Notes under the pieces: model-generated
The model's input: only the letters and a program-made list of their open reading frames with translations
What the model was told of the DNA's origin: nothing
The model's database searches: none
Source of the DNA: Pyrenophora tritici-repentis
Lineage: Eukaryota; Ascomycota; Dothideomycetes; Pleosporales; Pleosporaceae
DNA: 64,000 bases
Assembly: GCF_003171515.1 (NCBI RefSeq)
Contig: NC_089390.1
Coordinates: 1,922,001 to 1,986,000 of the forward strand
Direction: 5' to 3'
Part shown: positions 21,820 through 33,382 of the stretch, one piece after another
Layout: every line of letters starts with the position of its first letter
How positions within the stretch are numbered: position 1 is the first letter of the stretch
Made by a program: the position numbers and the translations under genes

Positions 21820-22685
21820 AGAAAGATATTGATGAAGGCAAATTCCAAAAAATGCTAGTAAAAGGGTCGTCCCGCACGTGATCATTCTCGAGCTCCATCG
21901 TACATAGTCTAGTGAGTCCGTTATTGTGAGTCCGTGAGGCATTTGCTCGTAACGAACTATACTTACGAGTGGGCTGACAATTGGACCAATCATCATGCAC
22001 ATGTGTTTTAGTCCGGCAGTCAATGATGTATACTAGTACAATGTCACCATACCGTTCCATGGTACACTGTCGCCAGGGGCCTTGAGCGAGCTCTTCTCAA
22101 AATATCTTCGTTAGGCGAGGCAGTACCATGGATCTTGACAGGCTCTTGTGTATACAAAATCAGTCTTCCTACCTCCTCATTCTCACTTTCTCACTTACAC
22201 TCACGCTCACCGGCTCTGGACCCTGACAATTCACGAGCCCGCTTCGACCTACCCTCGCGTCCGCTTCCTATTCGCCACTAAATGGTGAATTTACCTGTGT
22301 GCAAACGCGCCAAAATAATCTTCCGTGTAAATTAAATGTCAGAGTATGCTCCCCCCTCCAGCTAACCTCTTGTTACTCAACCCACCGCTTGTCGCCGATG
22401 TTTGCGACTCGAACCTTGCCCACGCCAGCCGACCTTGCACTTGCACGACAGTTCTATTACTGGTGCCACTGATACAGAGCTAACTTGTGTTGCATCAGAT
22501 ATTCAAATAGGCGGGACCGACAACTAGATTTCAGGAGCTTTAACCTCATCAGCCTTCACCTCTTGAGCCGTCAGCTCTCGAGGACACACCCACGGCACCA
22601 TTCCACAACGAAGTCCTCTTCTTCTTTCTTGGAAATAACTTCACCCGAGGCCCCAGAGGACACAATATTCCCCTCGCACCAAACC
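21820..22685. other. Intergenic
   Basis: About 0.87 kb. The ORF of the next gene stays open upstream to about 22485, but its first recognisable domain begins after the ATG at 22686. No other gene seen. Confidence 0.4.
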
Positions 22686-23729
22686 ATGGATTGCAACGCC
22701 ACCCCCAACTACTTCCCGAAATTCCTCACCCTCCCTCTCGAAATCCGCGAGCTCATCTACAGCTTTGCCCTCCGCGCCGATAGACCAATCGCGCCACTCC
22801 TCTGCCATACCTCCAACGGCAATCATGTAAAGTTTCACCATAACGACCCTCTGCCCGCTAATCATGGCTCTATCGGCGCCCTCTTCGGCGTCACACGCGC
22901 CAGTAAGAAACTGCGTGCCGAATCCTTCGACATCTTCTACACCGCAAATACCTTTTTCGTCGATAGGGAAACCATGACGTATTTCTCGCGGCTGGAATAT
23001 CTGGGGCGGTTCCACTTGGTGAGGCATGTGCAGTTCAATATGGACCGCTTGAAGGTACATAGGGTTCCGGGGATGCTGAGGTGCATGAATACGTTTCTCA
23101 AAGAAGCAGATGTGTATGAAAGGCAGTTGGGAGAGGGCAGACATGTGGGGGAGTCTGCAGAGACCTTGAGGGCGCATCCGCAGTGGAAGTTTTGTGGAGT
23201 GGCGCGTTTGAATCCGCTTATCACGTTGAGGAAGTTGGCCGAGTTGAGAGAGGAGAATACGACTACGACTACGGCTTCGACGACCACAACTCCAAACCTC
23301 CGAGTCGTCCTTCCGCTGCCCTCCTCCGCCCTGAAGACCCACCCAAACCTAACCTACTTCCCCCTCATCCTCTCCAGCCTCGGAATCTCCCTCCACACAG
23401 TCTCTAACCCCTCTCTCCCCGACCCTAAGCCTACCCCCTTCTACGCAACCTACATGCACAATCCCCCTTGCCCCATCCACACCTATACCTGGCACCAGTT
23501 CTACCAAAAGAAGGATTTCGCCCCATCGACAATACCGTACGTCAGCCCATTAGGTCCAGACGGCCAGACAGTCGCGTATAGGAGTGCGTTGGCGTTGAAT
23601 CCGCAGCTCGAGCAGGAGAGTAGACCCAGAAAGTGTATTTTCAGCAGGTCGAGGTGTGGAGGGGGCTTGTTGGAATGGGTGGACGTATGGACGGAGGGTG
23701 GGGGTATTATGGGGGATGCGTGGTTTTGA
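22686..23729 (+). CDS. F-box-like / DUF7730-type protein
   Basis: Single exon, 347 aa from the ATG at 22686 (context ACCATGG). The frame stays open upstream. The start contains FLTLPLEIRELIYSFAL, the short F-box-like motif of a large group of dothideomycete and sordariomycete proteins. It continues with a conserved block (GVTRASKKLRAESFDIFYTANTFF, then a stretch ending HVQFNMDRL) that fits the DUF7730-like domain. Base composition is skewed in blocks: pyrimidine-rich before 22900 and after 23300, purine-rich in between. A T-rich insert (ENTTTTTASTTTT) is visible near residue 200. The biochemical function is unknown; substrate recognition in ubiquitin ligases is only a guess. Confidence 0.82.
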   Translation: MDCNATPNYFPKFLTLPLEIRELIYSFALRADRPIAPLLCHTSNGNHVKFHHNDPLPANHGSIGALFGVTRASKKLRAESFDIFYTANTFFVDRETMTYFSRLEYLGRFHLVRHVQFNMDRLKVHRVPGMLRCMNTFLKEADVYERQLGEGRHVGESAETLRAHPQWKFCGVARLNPLITLRKLAELREENTTTTTASTTTTPNLRVVLPLPSSALKTHPNLTYFPLILSSLGISLHTVSNPSLPDPKPTPFYATYMHNPPCPIHTYTWHQFYQKKDFAPSTIPYVSPLGPDGQTVAYRSALALNPQLEQESRPRKCIFSRSRCGGGLLEWVDVWTEGGGIMGDAWF

Positions 23730-24978
23730 GGCTACTACGCGACATGGCGTTATGAATGGCGGTATATTTGAGCTCTTGAGCATGAGCCTGAGGGTATGGT
23801 GGGTGGATGCGCTTTCGAATTACCAGTCGGCATACGATAATGGATACGGCGGATGAACACGAGAGCTACTGAGCTCACAGACAGCTCTCTTCTTCTTTCT
23901 TTCTTCTTTTCTTGCTTTCTTTCCCTTCCCCCCCGACGAAATGAAACGCTCACACTGGCTGTTACTGCTGAGTTTAGCCATGGACATCACGAAGTAGATG
24001 TGGAGGCTTTCCCTGTTTCTTCTCCTAAAAAGACATGTATATTAGTACTGCGTCGAGTTACGGACCTTTCTTACGATTCCCGCGATAAGGGGACGGGTAT
24101 GACTAAGGATTGAGCAGTTGATTTCTTGAATAAATGAATGGTGGAATTTGGTTGATGTACATGTCAGTCCTTGAGGATGTGAGTGTGGTCGAAACAAACA
24201 AGTGCAGATAAAAGTCACACTCAGACACACTCGGAAACATTTACAAATACACATCTCATTCCCCATCCAACATTACCATATACACATGCCCCATCCTATT
24301 CCTTCATGTCCTATCATACCACACCACCACCACCATCTATGCTAGCTATCTACCGCCAAAATACAAGAGAGAGGAGATGGTATAATCATGCAAATCCAGG
24401 GTATTGTTACAGCACGGAAAAAGACCACCAGACACCGCCTGCGTTTTCTATGCACACAAAGAACCATACCGCAGGATCCAAAAAATGACACCATCAGTCC
24501 GATTCCCATGTTTCGAATAGCCCAAACCCCGATTGAAAGCTAGGGTGTATACGCACCACCTGAGTCTAACAAAATTCCTGTCCCACATTCATCATCGTGG
24601 TAGTCGTCATTAATGAATGCAGAGAACACCGTAGACCCAACCGGTCGTCGCCGACCCGGCCTTCTGAATGTTTCACGAGATTAGACAGAGAACCCTAGAT
24701 GTAACAAACGCCGACGCTGATAATGAAGAGGAAAACCAAGAAACCTGTATAAAAGCACGGCCAGAGCCAGAAACGAAAATAATTGATTGCCCAGCCAGAC
24801 ACACACAATCAGAGCAAATATGCTCCAAACGTGGCGCGGGGGCGGTGTTTGAGAAGATTTTTTTGTTCGGGTTCGGCCGTGGCAGTTGAAATCGCGTTGA
24901 AAAAGACAAAGTTGTATCATTGGTGCAGCACGAGGGGTGGTGCGTCAACGAGGAAGAAGAGAAAAATGGTCCGTTGCT
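23730..24978. other. Convergent 3' intergenic region
   Basis: About 1.25 kb between the 3' ends of the F-box-like and PPR genes. It contains a pyrimidine-rich tract (about 23876-23932). No gene is supported. Confidence 0.4.
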
Positions 24979-27900
24979 TTAGGCAACAACCTCAGGTACA
25001 GCGGTGCGACCTCCACCAACAAGCTCAAGGATCTTGCCGGCAACAGCTGCAGGGTAGCCACGAGACAGACCCTCGTTGACGACAGCCATAGCTGCAGTGC
25101 GGTCCTCGACAGCCATGTAGGCGCGCGTCATAGCCTCGTAGGTGCTAGGCTCGCGCCTGCTCTCCGGTACAGAGTCGTAGATAGCCTTTGCCTTTTCAAT
25201 ATCGTGAGCAAGGGCCCAACCATGAATGAGCGAGTTGGCAATGTAAGGTGTCATCTCGACGCCACGAGCACGCATATCGCTGAGAACGGCCTCGGTATCG
25301 GCGATCTGGTGGTTGGCGACCATGGCTTCGAAGAGTGCTTGGTAGAGACAGGCCTGAGGACGGATATGGTTATCGGCGAGGACGGTGTCGAAGAGGCGGC
25401 GCGCACCTTCCATGTCGTGCATGACGCAACCCTTGGCGTGAATCAGGGAAGAGTAGTGGACAGCTTCAGGCACGGCACCGGCGCTGCGAACTTGCTCAAG
25501 TACCTTTTCAGCAGCTTCCATGTCTACAGGCTCGAGAGTGGCGTAGGTGTCAATCAGAAGCTTGTAGGTGTGGGTAGTAGGTTCGATACGCTTGGCACGC
25601 ATGCGCTCATAGTAGCCAAGAACCTTGCTGCGGTCGCGCTTGGTGGTCAGGAAGAACTGCATCATGCTGTGGTAGGGAGCAGGGCGAGGCTTATAGTTGG
25701 GCATGCTCTCCATCTCCTCAAACAGTTCTTCGGCAAACTTCTCGTCACTGACACGGCACAGAGCGTTGACAATGGTACCGTATGTTACAGATGTAGGGCG
25801 GATACCAAGGTTGCGCATTTCGGAGAAGTAGAACAGACAGTCATCGATGCGACGGGCCTTACCAAGCTTGCCAATCAGAGCGTTGTAGAGGAAAGAGGAA
25901 GGCTCGACACCTTCAGACTTGGCACGAAGGAAGATCTTGACAGCTTCTGTAGCCTCATCAAAGGTCTTGGTAGACTCCTTGAGGGTGGTAATGTAGAGAC
26001 CGAAGGTGTTGGCAGTAGGAGCGGCGCCCATCTCAAGCAAATCCTGGTGGTACCTTCCAGCGAGGTCACGCTGGTTGCAGGTAAGGCAAGCGGCGACCAT
26101 GGCGTCCAAGATGGTGACCCAGCCATATCGTACAATGCGGTACTGGGGCAAGAGAGGAACATCTTGCTTGGCGAGGTTGAGGATGTCGTGAGCCAAAGTC
26201 AGGCGGTCTTCCTTTGCAGCGGCGGTGATCAGCTTAGCGTAGGTAAAGAATCGAGGATGGTGGCCAGCCCGGCGCATGTTCCTAAACTTCATCAGAGCCT
26301 CGTTGAGGTGAGACGATGATCGGCCGTGCGTCTTCTCAAGCAGCTCAGTGATCGCAACAGAGCCCTTGTTGTCCGTCGACGCAGCATAAGGGTCGTATTG
26401 GTCCTCAAAGGTAGGAGCTGCTGGTGTAGTTGGTGCTTGGACAGGGTAGGAAGCAAACGGTGCTGGAGAGTACAAAGCCTCTGAAGCGGGATGCTTGTAG
26501 GCATACCACCGGTGCTGAAGATCCCCCCTGTCGAGCTTGGCAAGAGCCTGTTCAACGAGCCCTGAAGTGGTCTTGTTGACTGGTGTGCCAGTTGCGGCGA
26601 TGACTTCGAGAAGATGAGCGAAACGTGCAACGTGGGCAACGTCAAATTCGGCCTCCTGGAGTAGAATTCCAGATTGAACCTGCATCAGAAGCGTGATGTC
26701 GTCGAAATTGAGTTGAACAATGGCCTCAGGTCCCATTCCAGCAAGTAGGTGGTGAGCAACTGGGGTGACTAGGCCGCCGTTTTCAATCATCGTCCACATC
26801 AGTTCCATGCTGGCCCGCGGCGGAAGGAAGATGCCACGCTTCATCATAAACTGACCCATAACCTCGATAGCTTCGTCAATGTGCTCTACGATCTCCATCT
26901 TGGCTTGAGTAGAGCCAGACTGAGAGTCCCGTATGCGAGCAAACATTTGACGACCCTGACGAAGCCCGCGCTCCGCATGCCCGCTGCCAATCAGTGCAAT
27001 AGTATGCATGGCGGTAGGTTCGATGAAGTCAGGCTTCGTCGGCGAGAGTTCGAGCATCCTCCAAAAGACCTCGGCAGCTTCAATGTTTCCAGTGCGGATG
27101 TGCATAGCGCCCATCGCCATAGCTGGCCTAGACAGGTCAACCTCAGCCGGGAGGTCGTCAAAAGCTTGAGTGGCGACATCGACCGCGTCCCGGTCAGCCG
27201 CCTTGATACAGATGGCGGCCATGGCGATCTGGCGTGCTTGAGGGCTGAGGTACTCGGTAGCGTGTAGATAGGCTTCATCAAAGGCGCCATTCTTCAACCA
27301 CTCGGGGAGGAAAGCCTTGAGACCTACGATATCACGAACCGAGGTGACGTCCTCTGGTGTAGCGAGAGCGCTCTCAATCTTTGATACGAATTTCTGGGCT
27401 CCTTCGATGCGGTTGCACACTGCATACGCCTTGACGAGGGCCGCGTATACATCGTTGTCTTTGCGTGCAATGTCCACCTCACCGTTGTCGTTTGAGATGG
27501 CAAGAGCCTTGTACTCATCGTAGCACTCAACCGCACTCTTGAGGTCACCGGACTTGCCGAAAGCATGGATCATCGGAACGAACATCTCAGCAGCCGGAGT
27601 CACACTGCGAGATTCCATGTGCGAGTAAATTCGCACCATGTCCTCTACGCGGTCGCTCTCTGCGCATGCAGTGACAAGTAGTCGGTAGGTCTTCTCAGAG
27701 AATGTGCGGCCATATTCGACACTGACAGCAGCATCGAATAACTTAACAGCTACTGATAGTGATCCATCCTCGGCCAAGATAGCGTAGTCAGTCTCGTGAG
27801 ACTGGAGCATGAATCTACCCTCCTCTTCCATTCCGCCATACCGCAGTCGCCTGTCCTCAAAACTCTGCTTCAAGGATACAACTTCCAGTGATCGAACAGA

Positions 27901-28851
27901 GAGGAGCTCAAGTAGGGTGGTGTATGTGGCCGTGTCAGGAACGACTCGTCGACGGAGCATATCTGAGTAGACATCTAGAGCCTTGGGAACGACTTGGTGC
28001 TGAGCCCGGGGTAGGTGTATCGCCGCGGATAGGAGAGCGTTGTATGCAGCAACCGATGGCTTGACATCAGAACGAAGCATTTCCTCGAAAACGGCCGGTA
28101 CTTCTGCATAGTTGCGGTTGATTGCGAGTTTCTGAAGTTGCACTGTGTACTCATCATGCGCTTCGATCGGACTTGTAGCTATCGTTGACTCGGTGCGGCT
28201 CAATATCGATGAATTCACAAGAGTGTCCGCAACGGTAGCGGGCGACTCTGACCTGGCCTCTTCAATCGCAGAAAGTTCTTCCTCAGCAGCTTGAACAGGT
28301 TCGCCATCAGCCTTGTGCTTTGCCACCTCTTGTGCGATTGCCTCGTCTACCTGTGCCAAAGCGATCTTTTCCGCCTCTTCACCCCCGACGGCCTTCTTGA
28401 AATCCTCCACCTGGCTAGTACTGTATGCGCGGTTGACAACGGCACGCGCCGGGACCGGCTCGGCCGTCTCTTCAATCGCGACACTGCTCTCCTTCGCTTC
28501 AGCCGCGCTCTTTGAGCTGGCCGGGTCCCATTCGATGAGTTTGCGGAACTGAAACTGCGACCACTCCTTGTCCTCGGTCCGCTGCTGCTGATGCTTCTGC
28601 CATGCGGTATAGTACGCGGCTAGACCGGAGTCTTGGTGGTCGTGTTGTCCCGCGGCGAGCGCCTTGAGGGCACTCGTCGTAGACGTCGAGGCAAAGGCAT
28701 GTTGGTTCTTGAGGCCTTTTCGGAACCGGTCGTGTTGGAGGGATGCGAGGGGGTTGTTCTGGCTGACACCAGCAACTACTGATTGAGCATAACCGTGAGT
28801 AAAGCCCTTGGCAAGACTCTGGCGCGCGAGGTGAAAGCTCTTAAAGACCAT
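24979..28851 (-). CDS. Large mitochondrial pentatricopeptide repeat (PPR) protein
   Basis: Uninterrupted 1290-codon ORF. The N-terminus is Ser/Arg/Lys-rich with few acidic residues (MVFKSFHLARQSLAKGFTHG), as expected for mitochondrial import. Helical-repeat blocks occur throughout. PPR units are clearest in the last third (for example PSSFLYNALIGKLGKARRID, RPTSVTYGTIVNALCRVSDE, EPTTHTYKLLIDTYATLEPV, TPYIANSLIHGWALAHDIEK). An earlier set lies around residues 240-480. PPR proteins bind organelle RNA. Size and repeat layout recall the Neurospora CYA5 / yeast Pet309 group, which supports expression of cytochrome oxidase subunit 1 mRNA, but orthology is not shown here. A long antisense ORF (24937-26319) is a shadow. 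Confidence 0.92.
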   Translation of the reverse strand: MVFKSFHLARQSLAKGFTHGYAQSVVAGVSQNNPLASLQHDRFRKGLKNQHAFASTSTTSALKALAAGQHDHQDSGLAAYYTAWQKHQQQRTEDKEWSQFQFRKLIEWDPASSKSAAEAKESSVAIEETAEPVPARAVVNRAYSTSQVEDFKKAVGGEEAEKIALAQVDEAIAQEVAKHKADGEPVQAAEEELSAIEEARSESPATVADTLVNSSILSRTESTIATSPIEAHDEYTVQLQKLAINRNYAEVPAVFEEMLRSDVKPSVAAYNALLSAAIHLPRAQHQVVPKALDVYSDMLRRRVVPDTATYTTLLELLSVRSLEVVSLKQSFEDRRLRYGGMEEEGRFMLQSHETDYAILAEDGSLSVAVKLFDAAVSVEYGRTFSEKTYRLLVTACAESDRVEDMVRIYSHMESRSVTPAAEMFVPMIHAFGKSGDLKSAVECYDEYKALAISNDNGEVDIARKDNDVYAALVKAYAVCNRIEGAQKFVSKIESALATPEDVTSVRDIVGLKAFLPEWLKNGAFDEAYLHATEYLSPQARQIAMAAICIKAADRDAVDVATQAFDDLPAEVDLSRPAMAMGAMHIRTGNIEAAEVFWRMLELSPTKPDFIEPTAMHTIALIGSGHAERGLRQGRQMFARIRDSQSGSTQAKMEIVEHIDEAIEVMGQFMMKRGIFLPPRASMELMWTMIENGGLVTPVAHHLLAGMGPEAIVQLNFDDITLLMQVQSGILLQEAEFDVAHVARFAHLLEVIAATGTPVNKTTSGLVEQALAKLDRGDLQHRWYAYKHPASEALYSPAPFASYPVQAPTTPAAPTFEDQYDPYAASTDNKGSVAITELLEKTHGRSSSHLNEALMKFRNMRRAGHHPRFFTYAKLITAAAKEDRLTLAHDILNLAKQDVPLLPQYRIVRYGWVTILDAMVAACLTCNQRDLAGRYHQDLLEMGAAPTANTFGLYITTLKESTKTFDEATEAVKIFLRAKSEGVEPSSFLYNALIGKLGKARRIDDCLFYFSEMRNLGIRPTSVTYGTIVNALCRVSDEKFAEELFEEMESMPNYKPRPAPYHSMMQFFLTTKRDRSKVLGYYERMRAKRIEPTTHTYKLLIDTYATLEPVDMEAAEKVLEQVRSAGAVPEAVHYSSLIHAKGCVMHDMEGARRLFDTVLADNHIRPQACLYQALFEAMVANHQIADTEAVLSDMRARGVEMTPYIANSLIHGWALAHDIEKAKAIYDSVPESRREPSTYEAMTRAYMAVEDRTAAMAVVNEGLSRGYPAAVAGKILELVGGGRTAVPEVVA

Positions 28852-30109
28852 TTAGGAATTTGAGGAGCCCTTCAGATGGGAAGGGTGAGACTGGGGATGG
28901 TCAGTACGATTGTCCCCGGTGGCAATGTTCCTTGAGGCGATGCGCGTGTACAATTGCTTATCTAACGACCGGATTTGGGTGTTTAGGCAGCAGGTTGATA
29001 TGTCGCATGCGCAATTCACGGACGCCGAGATAATTGTTGTCGGACAAAAAAATTATGAATGGAGGATACGTACTATTCTCGAGATCCCTACGCGATGGTG
29101 CAGGTTCATTTGACGATGACCGTCAAACAAACGCGCTTTACAAGTGTAAGGACTGGTGTTGTCGTGGTGGGGAAATTGAAGGTGGTTAGTAACCTAGTAT
29201 TTCTCCCGTCGCGAGTGCTTGCAGACTTGGCAGTTCTATGACAGGTTGAAGGAGATATAGGAAGACAAAAGCAAGGCACACTGTGGCCTAGAAGGAGATA
29301 TTCTCAGCCTCGAAGGCAACTTGATTAGCGAGAGTCGAAAAGAAGATTCGAGTGCCCATTTCGTAGTCGTCATGAAAACATAGGCCCGATGTCGATGAAC
29401 GCTAAGTTTGCCGAAAAATTATCGTTGTCGCGCTGAACCGTGTTTAGTCAAGCGCTCGCACACGCGATACCCGTTCAACGTGTCCTCCCGGGGAGAGCAA
29501 TATGTTTCCGACCCAATGAGACCAGCTCGGTCATCTCGTAATCCGTAATACGTCTGTGCCAGGCAACCATCGATGACTCTATCAATCGGCACCGGGCAGA
29601 TTTTGGCACCGCGCCGTCTAGGACGTCTGGATGAGTCAAGTAGAACGACGAGAACAACTCGGCTGCACCCCGCATGGGTCTACCTTGATGCAGGATTTGA
29701 CCTGCAGCTGATGGACTAAGTCCGCAGCTCCGGGAGTCGGCTCCGAGGGCAACAGAGGCGAATCGCAGTGGGCTGTGCATGGGCTATGCGTGAATTGCAA
29801 TGCACTTTCGCTGCACGTGATTTCAAGCATCATCGTGATATTGCCAGATACTAGCCGTGATTGGACTTTCTGAAAATTCGGTGTATCGACGGCATCTGCA
29901 AGAGTTCGTGGCAGACGCGACCCACAAGCGCGTGCTGTTGTTCATCCATCTAGGGTTCATTCCGCACACCCCGCAAGACCGCCATCTTCCAGCCCCCTTC
30001 ACCATTGCGCGATTATTGTTGCCTGGAAGAAAAAACAGCTACATTACGAATCCAACCCGACCAATTTTTCCCGCTCCCCGTTACCACACCAACAGCTCCA
30101 CTACCAGCC
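28852..30109. other. Divergent intergenic region between PPR gene and ERG8
   Basis: About 1.26 kb. Several short ORFs are present on both strands, but none has a recognisable domain or a splice-supported extension. The promoters of both genes must be here. Confidence 0.4.
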
Positions 30110-31947
30110 ATGTCTTCCTCGGACGTGCCGTTGGGTCCGACTGCCGTTTCTTGCCCGGCAAAGGTGCTAGTTGCGGGTGGCTACCTCGTGCTCGACCGGG
30201 AATACACAGGCCTGGTCTTCGGCTTAGACGCGAGGATACACACCGTTGTCGAGCCTATCAAGACTAGAGCAGGTGTGACGATCAACGAAATATTGGTCAC
30301 GAGCCCTCAGTTTCGCGAAGCCATCTGGGAGTATGGTTACCGATCACAGAGCGAAGATGGAGGCATTGCCGTCACTCAGCTGAGCGTGTAAGTACATTGC
30401 ATTGCGTCTCAACGTCGCCACCTTATCTGTTACACCCCTGCGCCTTCGTACTCCATTGGCTGTCTTTGCTTTTGGTGTGCAACCTGTCCAGAAGTCTCTC
30501 ACACCTCTCCTCGGTCGGGCAAAGCATTCTGTTTCGGCCGTACCCCATCATGAGCGACGTTGATGGGAGAGAGCCTCCTCAGACGTGTCTGCAAATATGC
30601 TTCAGCAACAAGCCTCATAACGCAGTTGCATGGTCGCACACTCAGTCTTGTTGGTAAAGAATTCATGCATACAATCTTGTCACGCAAGAGTTTGGTCACG
30701 TGCATGTTCAGGTTTGGGATCAATACATGTAGTTCTGGACCATCATTTTGCAGCTGGAGTGCTCAGCCAAGAGACATCTTCAACAAGACTCATCAAACAA
30801 CCTACTGACTACTTTCAGTGGCCACGAACAATCCATAACGGCGACCCGTAACCCCTTCATAGAAACTGCCCTCACCTACGCCCTAACCTACATCCATGCA
30901 CTCCTCCCCAAAACCCTCATCCAACCCTCCAGCATCCGTATCCTAGCAGACCAAGCCTACTACTCCAATACTGGCACCCCACGCTCCTCAAACATCATTT
31001 CCCAACCCCACAAAGTATCCCGTTTTCAAGACTTCAACGTCAGCCTAAGAGAGGCCCACAAAACAGGCTTAGGAAGCAGTGCAGCACTCGTAACAAGTTT
31101 CACAGCAGCGATACTAAGTTTCTACCTGCCCAAAAAGCTCTTCGACGTCCAAACCGAGCGAGGGCAAACTATCCTACACAATCTCGCTCAAGCTAGCCAC
31201 TCGCAGGCTCAAGGCAAAGTAGGCTCTGGCTTTGACATTGCAAGCGCAGTCTTTGGATCCTGTCTTTACAAGCGTTTCTCGCCCAACCTCCTTAACAGCC
31301 TCCCACAGCCCGGCAATCCCGGGTTTGCGACTGACCTGCGTTCGCTCGTCGAAGGCCCAACATGGGATACCGAAATCCAGAAAGCGGCTATCAAGATGCC
31401 CAAGGGCCTGCGCCTCGTCATGTGTGATGTGGACTGTGGAAGTGAAACGCCGGGTATGGTAAAGAAGGTGCTGGCGTGGCGAGCGTCGAGGCCTGAGGAG
31501 GCAGATCAGATCTGGAAGGAGTTACAGGCTGGGAATGAAGCTATGGCTGCTGAACTTACGCGATTGGCTACTGAGGAACACAGTGAGGGTATGGCAAAGT
31601 ATGAGACGCTACGCCAGATCATTGCGAAGAACCGCGCACTCATTCGCGCCATGGGTGAGAAGTCCGATGTGCCAGTCGAGCCGCCGCAGCAGACGCGGCT
31701 CCTGGATTATTGCTCCAAGCTCGATGGCGTCGTTGGCGGCGTTGTGCCTGGTGCTGGCGGCTTCGATGCCATCGTTCTGCTCGTGGAAGACAAAGAGGAC
31801 ATCATTGAATCACTCAGGGCATCTCTAGCGCAGTACAAAGACCAAGAAGCCATTGGCAAAGTGGGTGTGATAGGCGTTAGAGAGGAGATGGTGGGCGTGA
31901 AGCAAGAAGAGTTGAGTCTGTACAAAGAGTGGGAGGCGAAGCACTGA
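30110..31947 (+). CDS. ERG8: Phosphomevalonate kinase
   Basis: Exons 30110-30387 and 30819-31947 give 468 aa. The frame joins cleanly across the 431-nt intron (GTAAGT ... TTTCAG). The N-terminus has the GHMP-kinase start SCPAKVLVAGGYLVLD. The ATP-binding GHMP motif is KTGLGSSAALVTS. Further family blocks are GQTILHNLAQASHSQAQGK, VGSGFDIASAVFGSC, and the C-terminal substrate motif VVGGVVPGAGGFDAI. The enzyme phosphorylates mevalonate-5-phosphate to mevalonate-5-diphosphate in the cytosolic mevalonate pathway that feeds ergosterol. Its length is normal. The intron is several times longer than most others in the window. It is divergent from the PPR gene. Confidence 0.95.
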
Positions 31948-32415
31948 ACATGTCAACGGCCTGGACTTCCAATCTGAAAGTATAGGGCTTAAGTAATCTT
32001 GTCAGTACTAGCGTAGAAGTTTGTTCAGACAGCGAGTATAGTCAACTAGGTTGCAATCCCATCTCACACATGTACAACCTACTATTCGACATGAAGAGCT
32101 TAGGCCATCTCATCAGACGTCCCCAAACATGCATACGAGCTAATAAAAACTGGTGAATTGCCCTTCACAAATCATGAGGTATCATTTCCGTGCTTGTCTG
32201 AACTTTTTATTCATAGATCTTGACATGGACGCCAACCCATTTCCGTTAAAGATCGCCCTGTCCGTCCATTCCCACCTGCTACACCACCTTCCTCGTCCCT
32301 TTCGAGTTATGGTACTAAGGGTACACTGGTGATTCGCTAGCTGGAAAAGCCCTGGCAATGCAATGCTTCATGAGAGACAAAGGAAGAAAAGAGAAACACC
32401 TTCGCAAAAGCACGC
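31948..32415. other. Convergent 3' intergenic region
   Basis: About 470 bp between the 3' ends of ERG8 and the L35 gene. No gene seen. Confidence 0.4.
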
Positions 32416-33128
32416 TTATGCCTTGACGGCGTACTTTCGCTGGGGGAAGTGTGTCAGCCTCTTCTTCTGCTTCTCGGTGACGAGCGAAGCCTCGTGCTTG
32501 GTGAGTCTTCGGCGGATGGCGCGGGTCTGCTTGGGGCGGAGGTCGAGAGGAGTGTACCTGGGCATTGTTAGATAGGGGTCCCAATGCATCTTCTGCGGCT
32601 TAAACGCACTTCTTTCCCTTGTAGAAAAGCCTGAGCTGGGCCCTCTGGTTGGCGTTGATGACGGTGAGAACCTTGGCGATACCCTTGCGGACGTCATGAA
32701 TGCGGGTGAGCTTGGTGTTGGAACCTCCGGTGACCTTGGCAGTCCTGAGCTGGATCAACTCCCTTCACTGCCGTCAGCATTCCATTGTTGTTTCCATTGA
32801 TCGAAATGGGCGACGCACGACTTGAGGTCGGTGAGCTGGGCCGCGAGGTCATCCTTGGACTTGTTCCACAGCTGGGCGGTCTTCTGTAGAGGGTGTGAGT
32901 ATGGAATCGATCGGTATGAGTTGAGCGGACATAAAGTCACGTACGATCTTAGGGGCAGACTGTAGACACCGATGTCAGCATATTTTCTCTCGATCATGAA
33001 ATCTCGAATCTTGCGCAGCACCGCTAGCGGAGGTCGCAGCTGCCTGCCCCTCTACCATCGCGGCCATCCGACAGCTGCGCGACGCAATCCTTTTCCAAAA
33101 CGTGTAATTGAGAGCGCGTACGTACCAT
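32416..33128 (-). CDS. 60S ribosomal protein L35 (uL29)
   Basis: Five coding exons: 33128-33126 (the ATG alone), 32959-32945 (15 nt), 32883-32822, 32762-32610 and 32557-32416. Together they give 124 aa, the normal length. All introns are GT-AG and in phase. The product starts [20 protein letters not shown] and carries the uL29 core ([20 protein letters not shown]), [20 protein letters not shown] and the basic tail [21 protein letters not shown]35 sits at the peptide exit tunnel of the large subunit, where it contacts signal recognition particle and chaperones. It shares a short divergent promoter region with GOS1. Confidence 0.95.
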
Positions 33129-33382
33129 TTTGACTGTGTGTTAGTAGGACCTGGTGATGTGGATGGGGTCTCGCGTGTCGTCAACGAGGAACTTTTGGTG
33201 TTGGTCGAATTCGAATGTGTCAACCGGAGGCTCGCTAAACTATTCGCCGATCACCAAGGCGGACTAGCGTCTTGGCTAGCATTGCGTAGCCTGCGACAGG
33301 GCAGGTGTACGAGCCTCATGATGCCAGCACTCCAAGATTTATTGCTGCTGCCTTGATCTGCGAAGATATCACTGCTTCCGCC
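33129..33382. promoter_or_regulatory. Shared divergent promoter region, L35 / GOS1
   Basis: Only 254 bp separate the two start codons, so promoters and both 5' UTRs lie here. Specific factor sites were not identified. Confidence 0.5.

Noticed and set aside
22641..23342. 233-codon minus-strand ORF
   Set aside because: Antisense to the F-box-like gene; no recognisable motif.
24937..26319. 460-codon plus-strand ORF
   Set aside because: It is antisense to the PPR gene, has no domain, and is explained by codon bias on the other strand.
29475..29780. 101-codon minus-strand ORF between PPR gene and ERG8
   Set aside because: No motif, no signal peptide and no splice extension.
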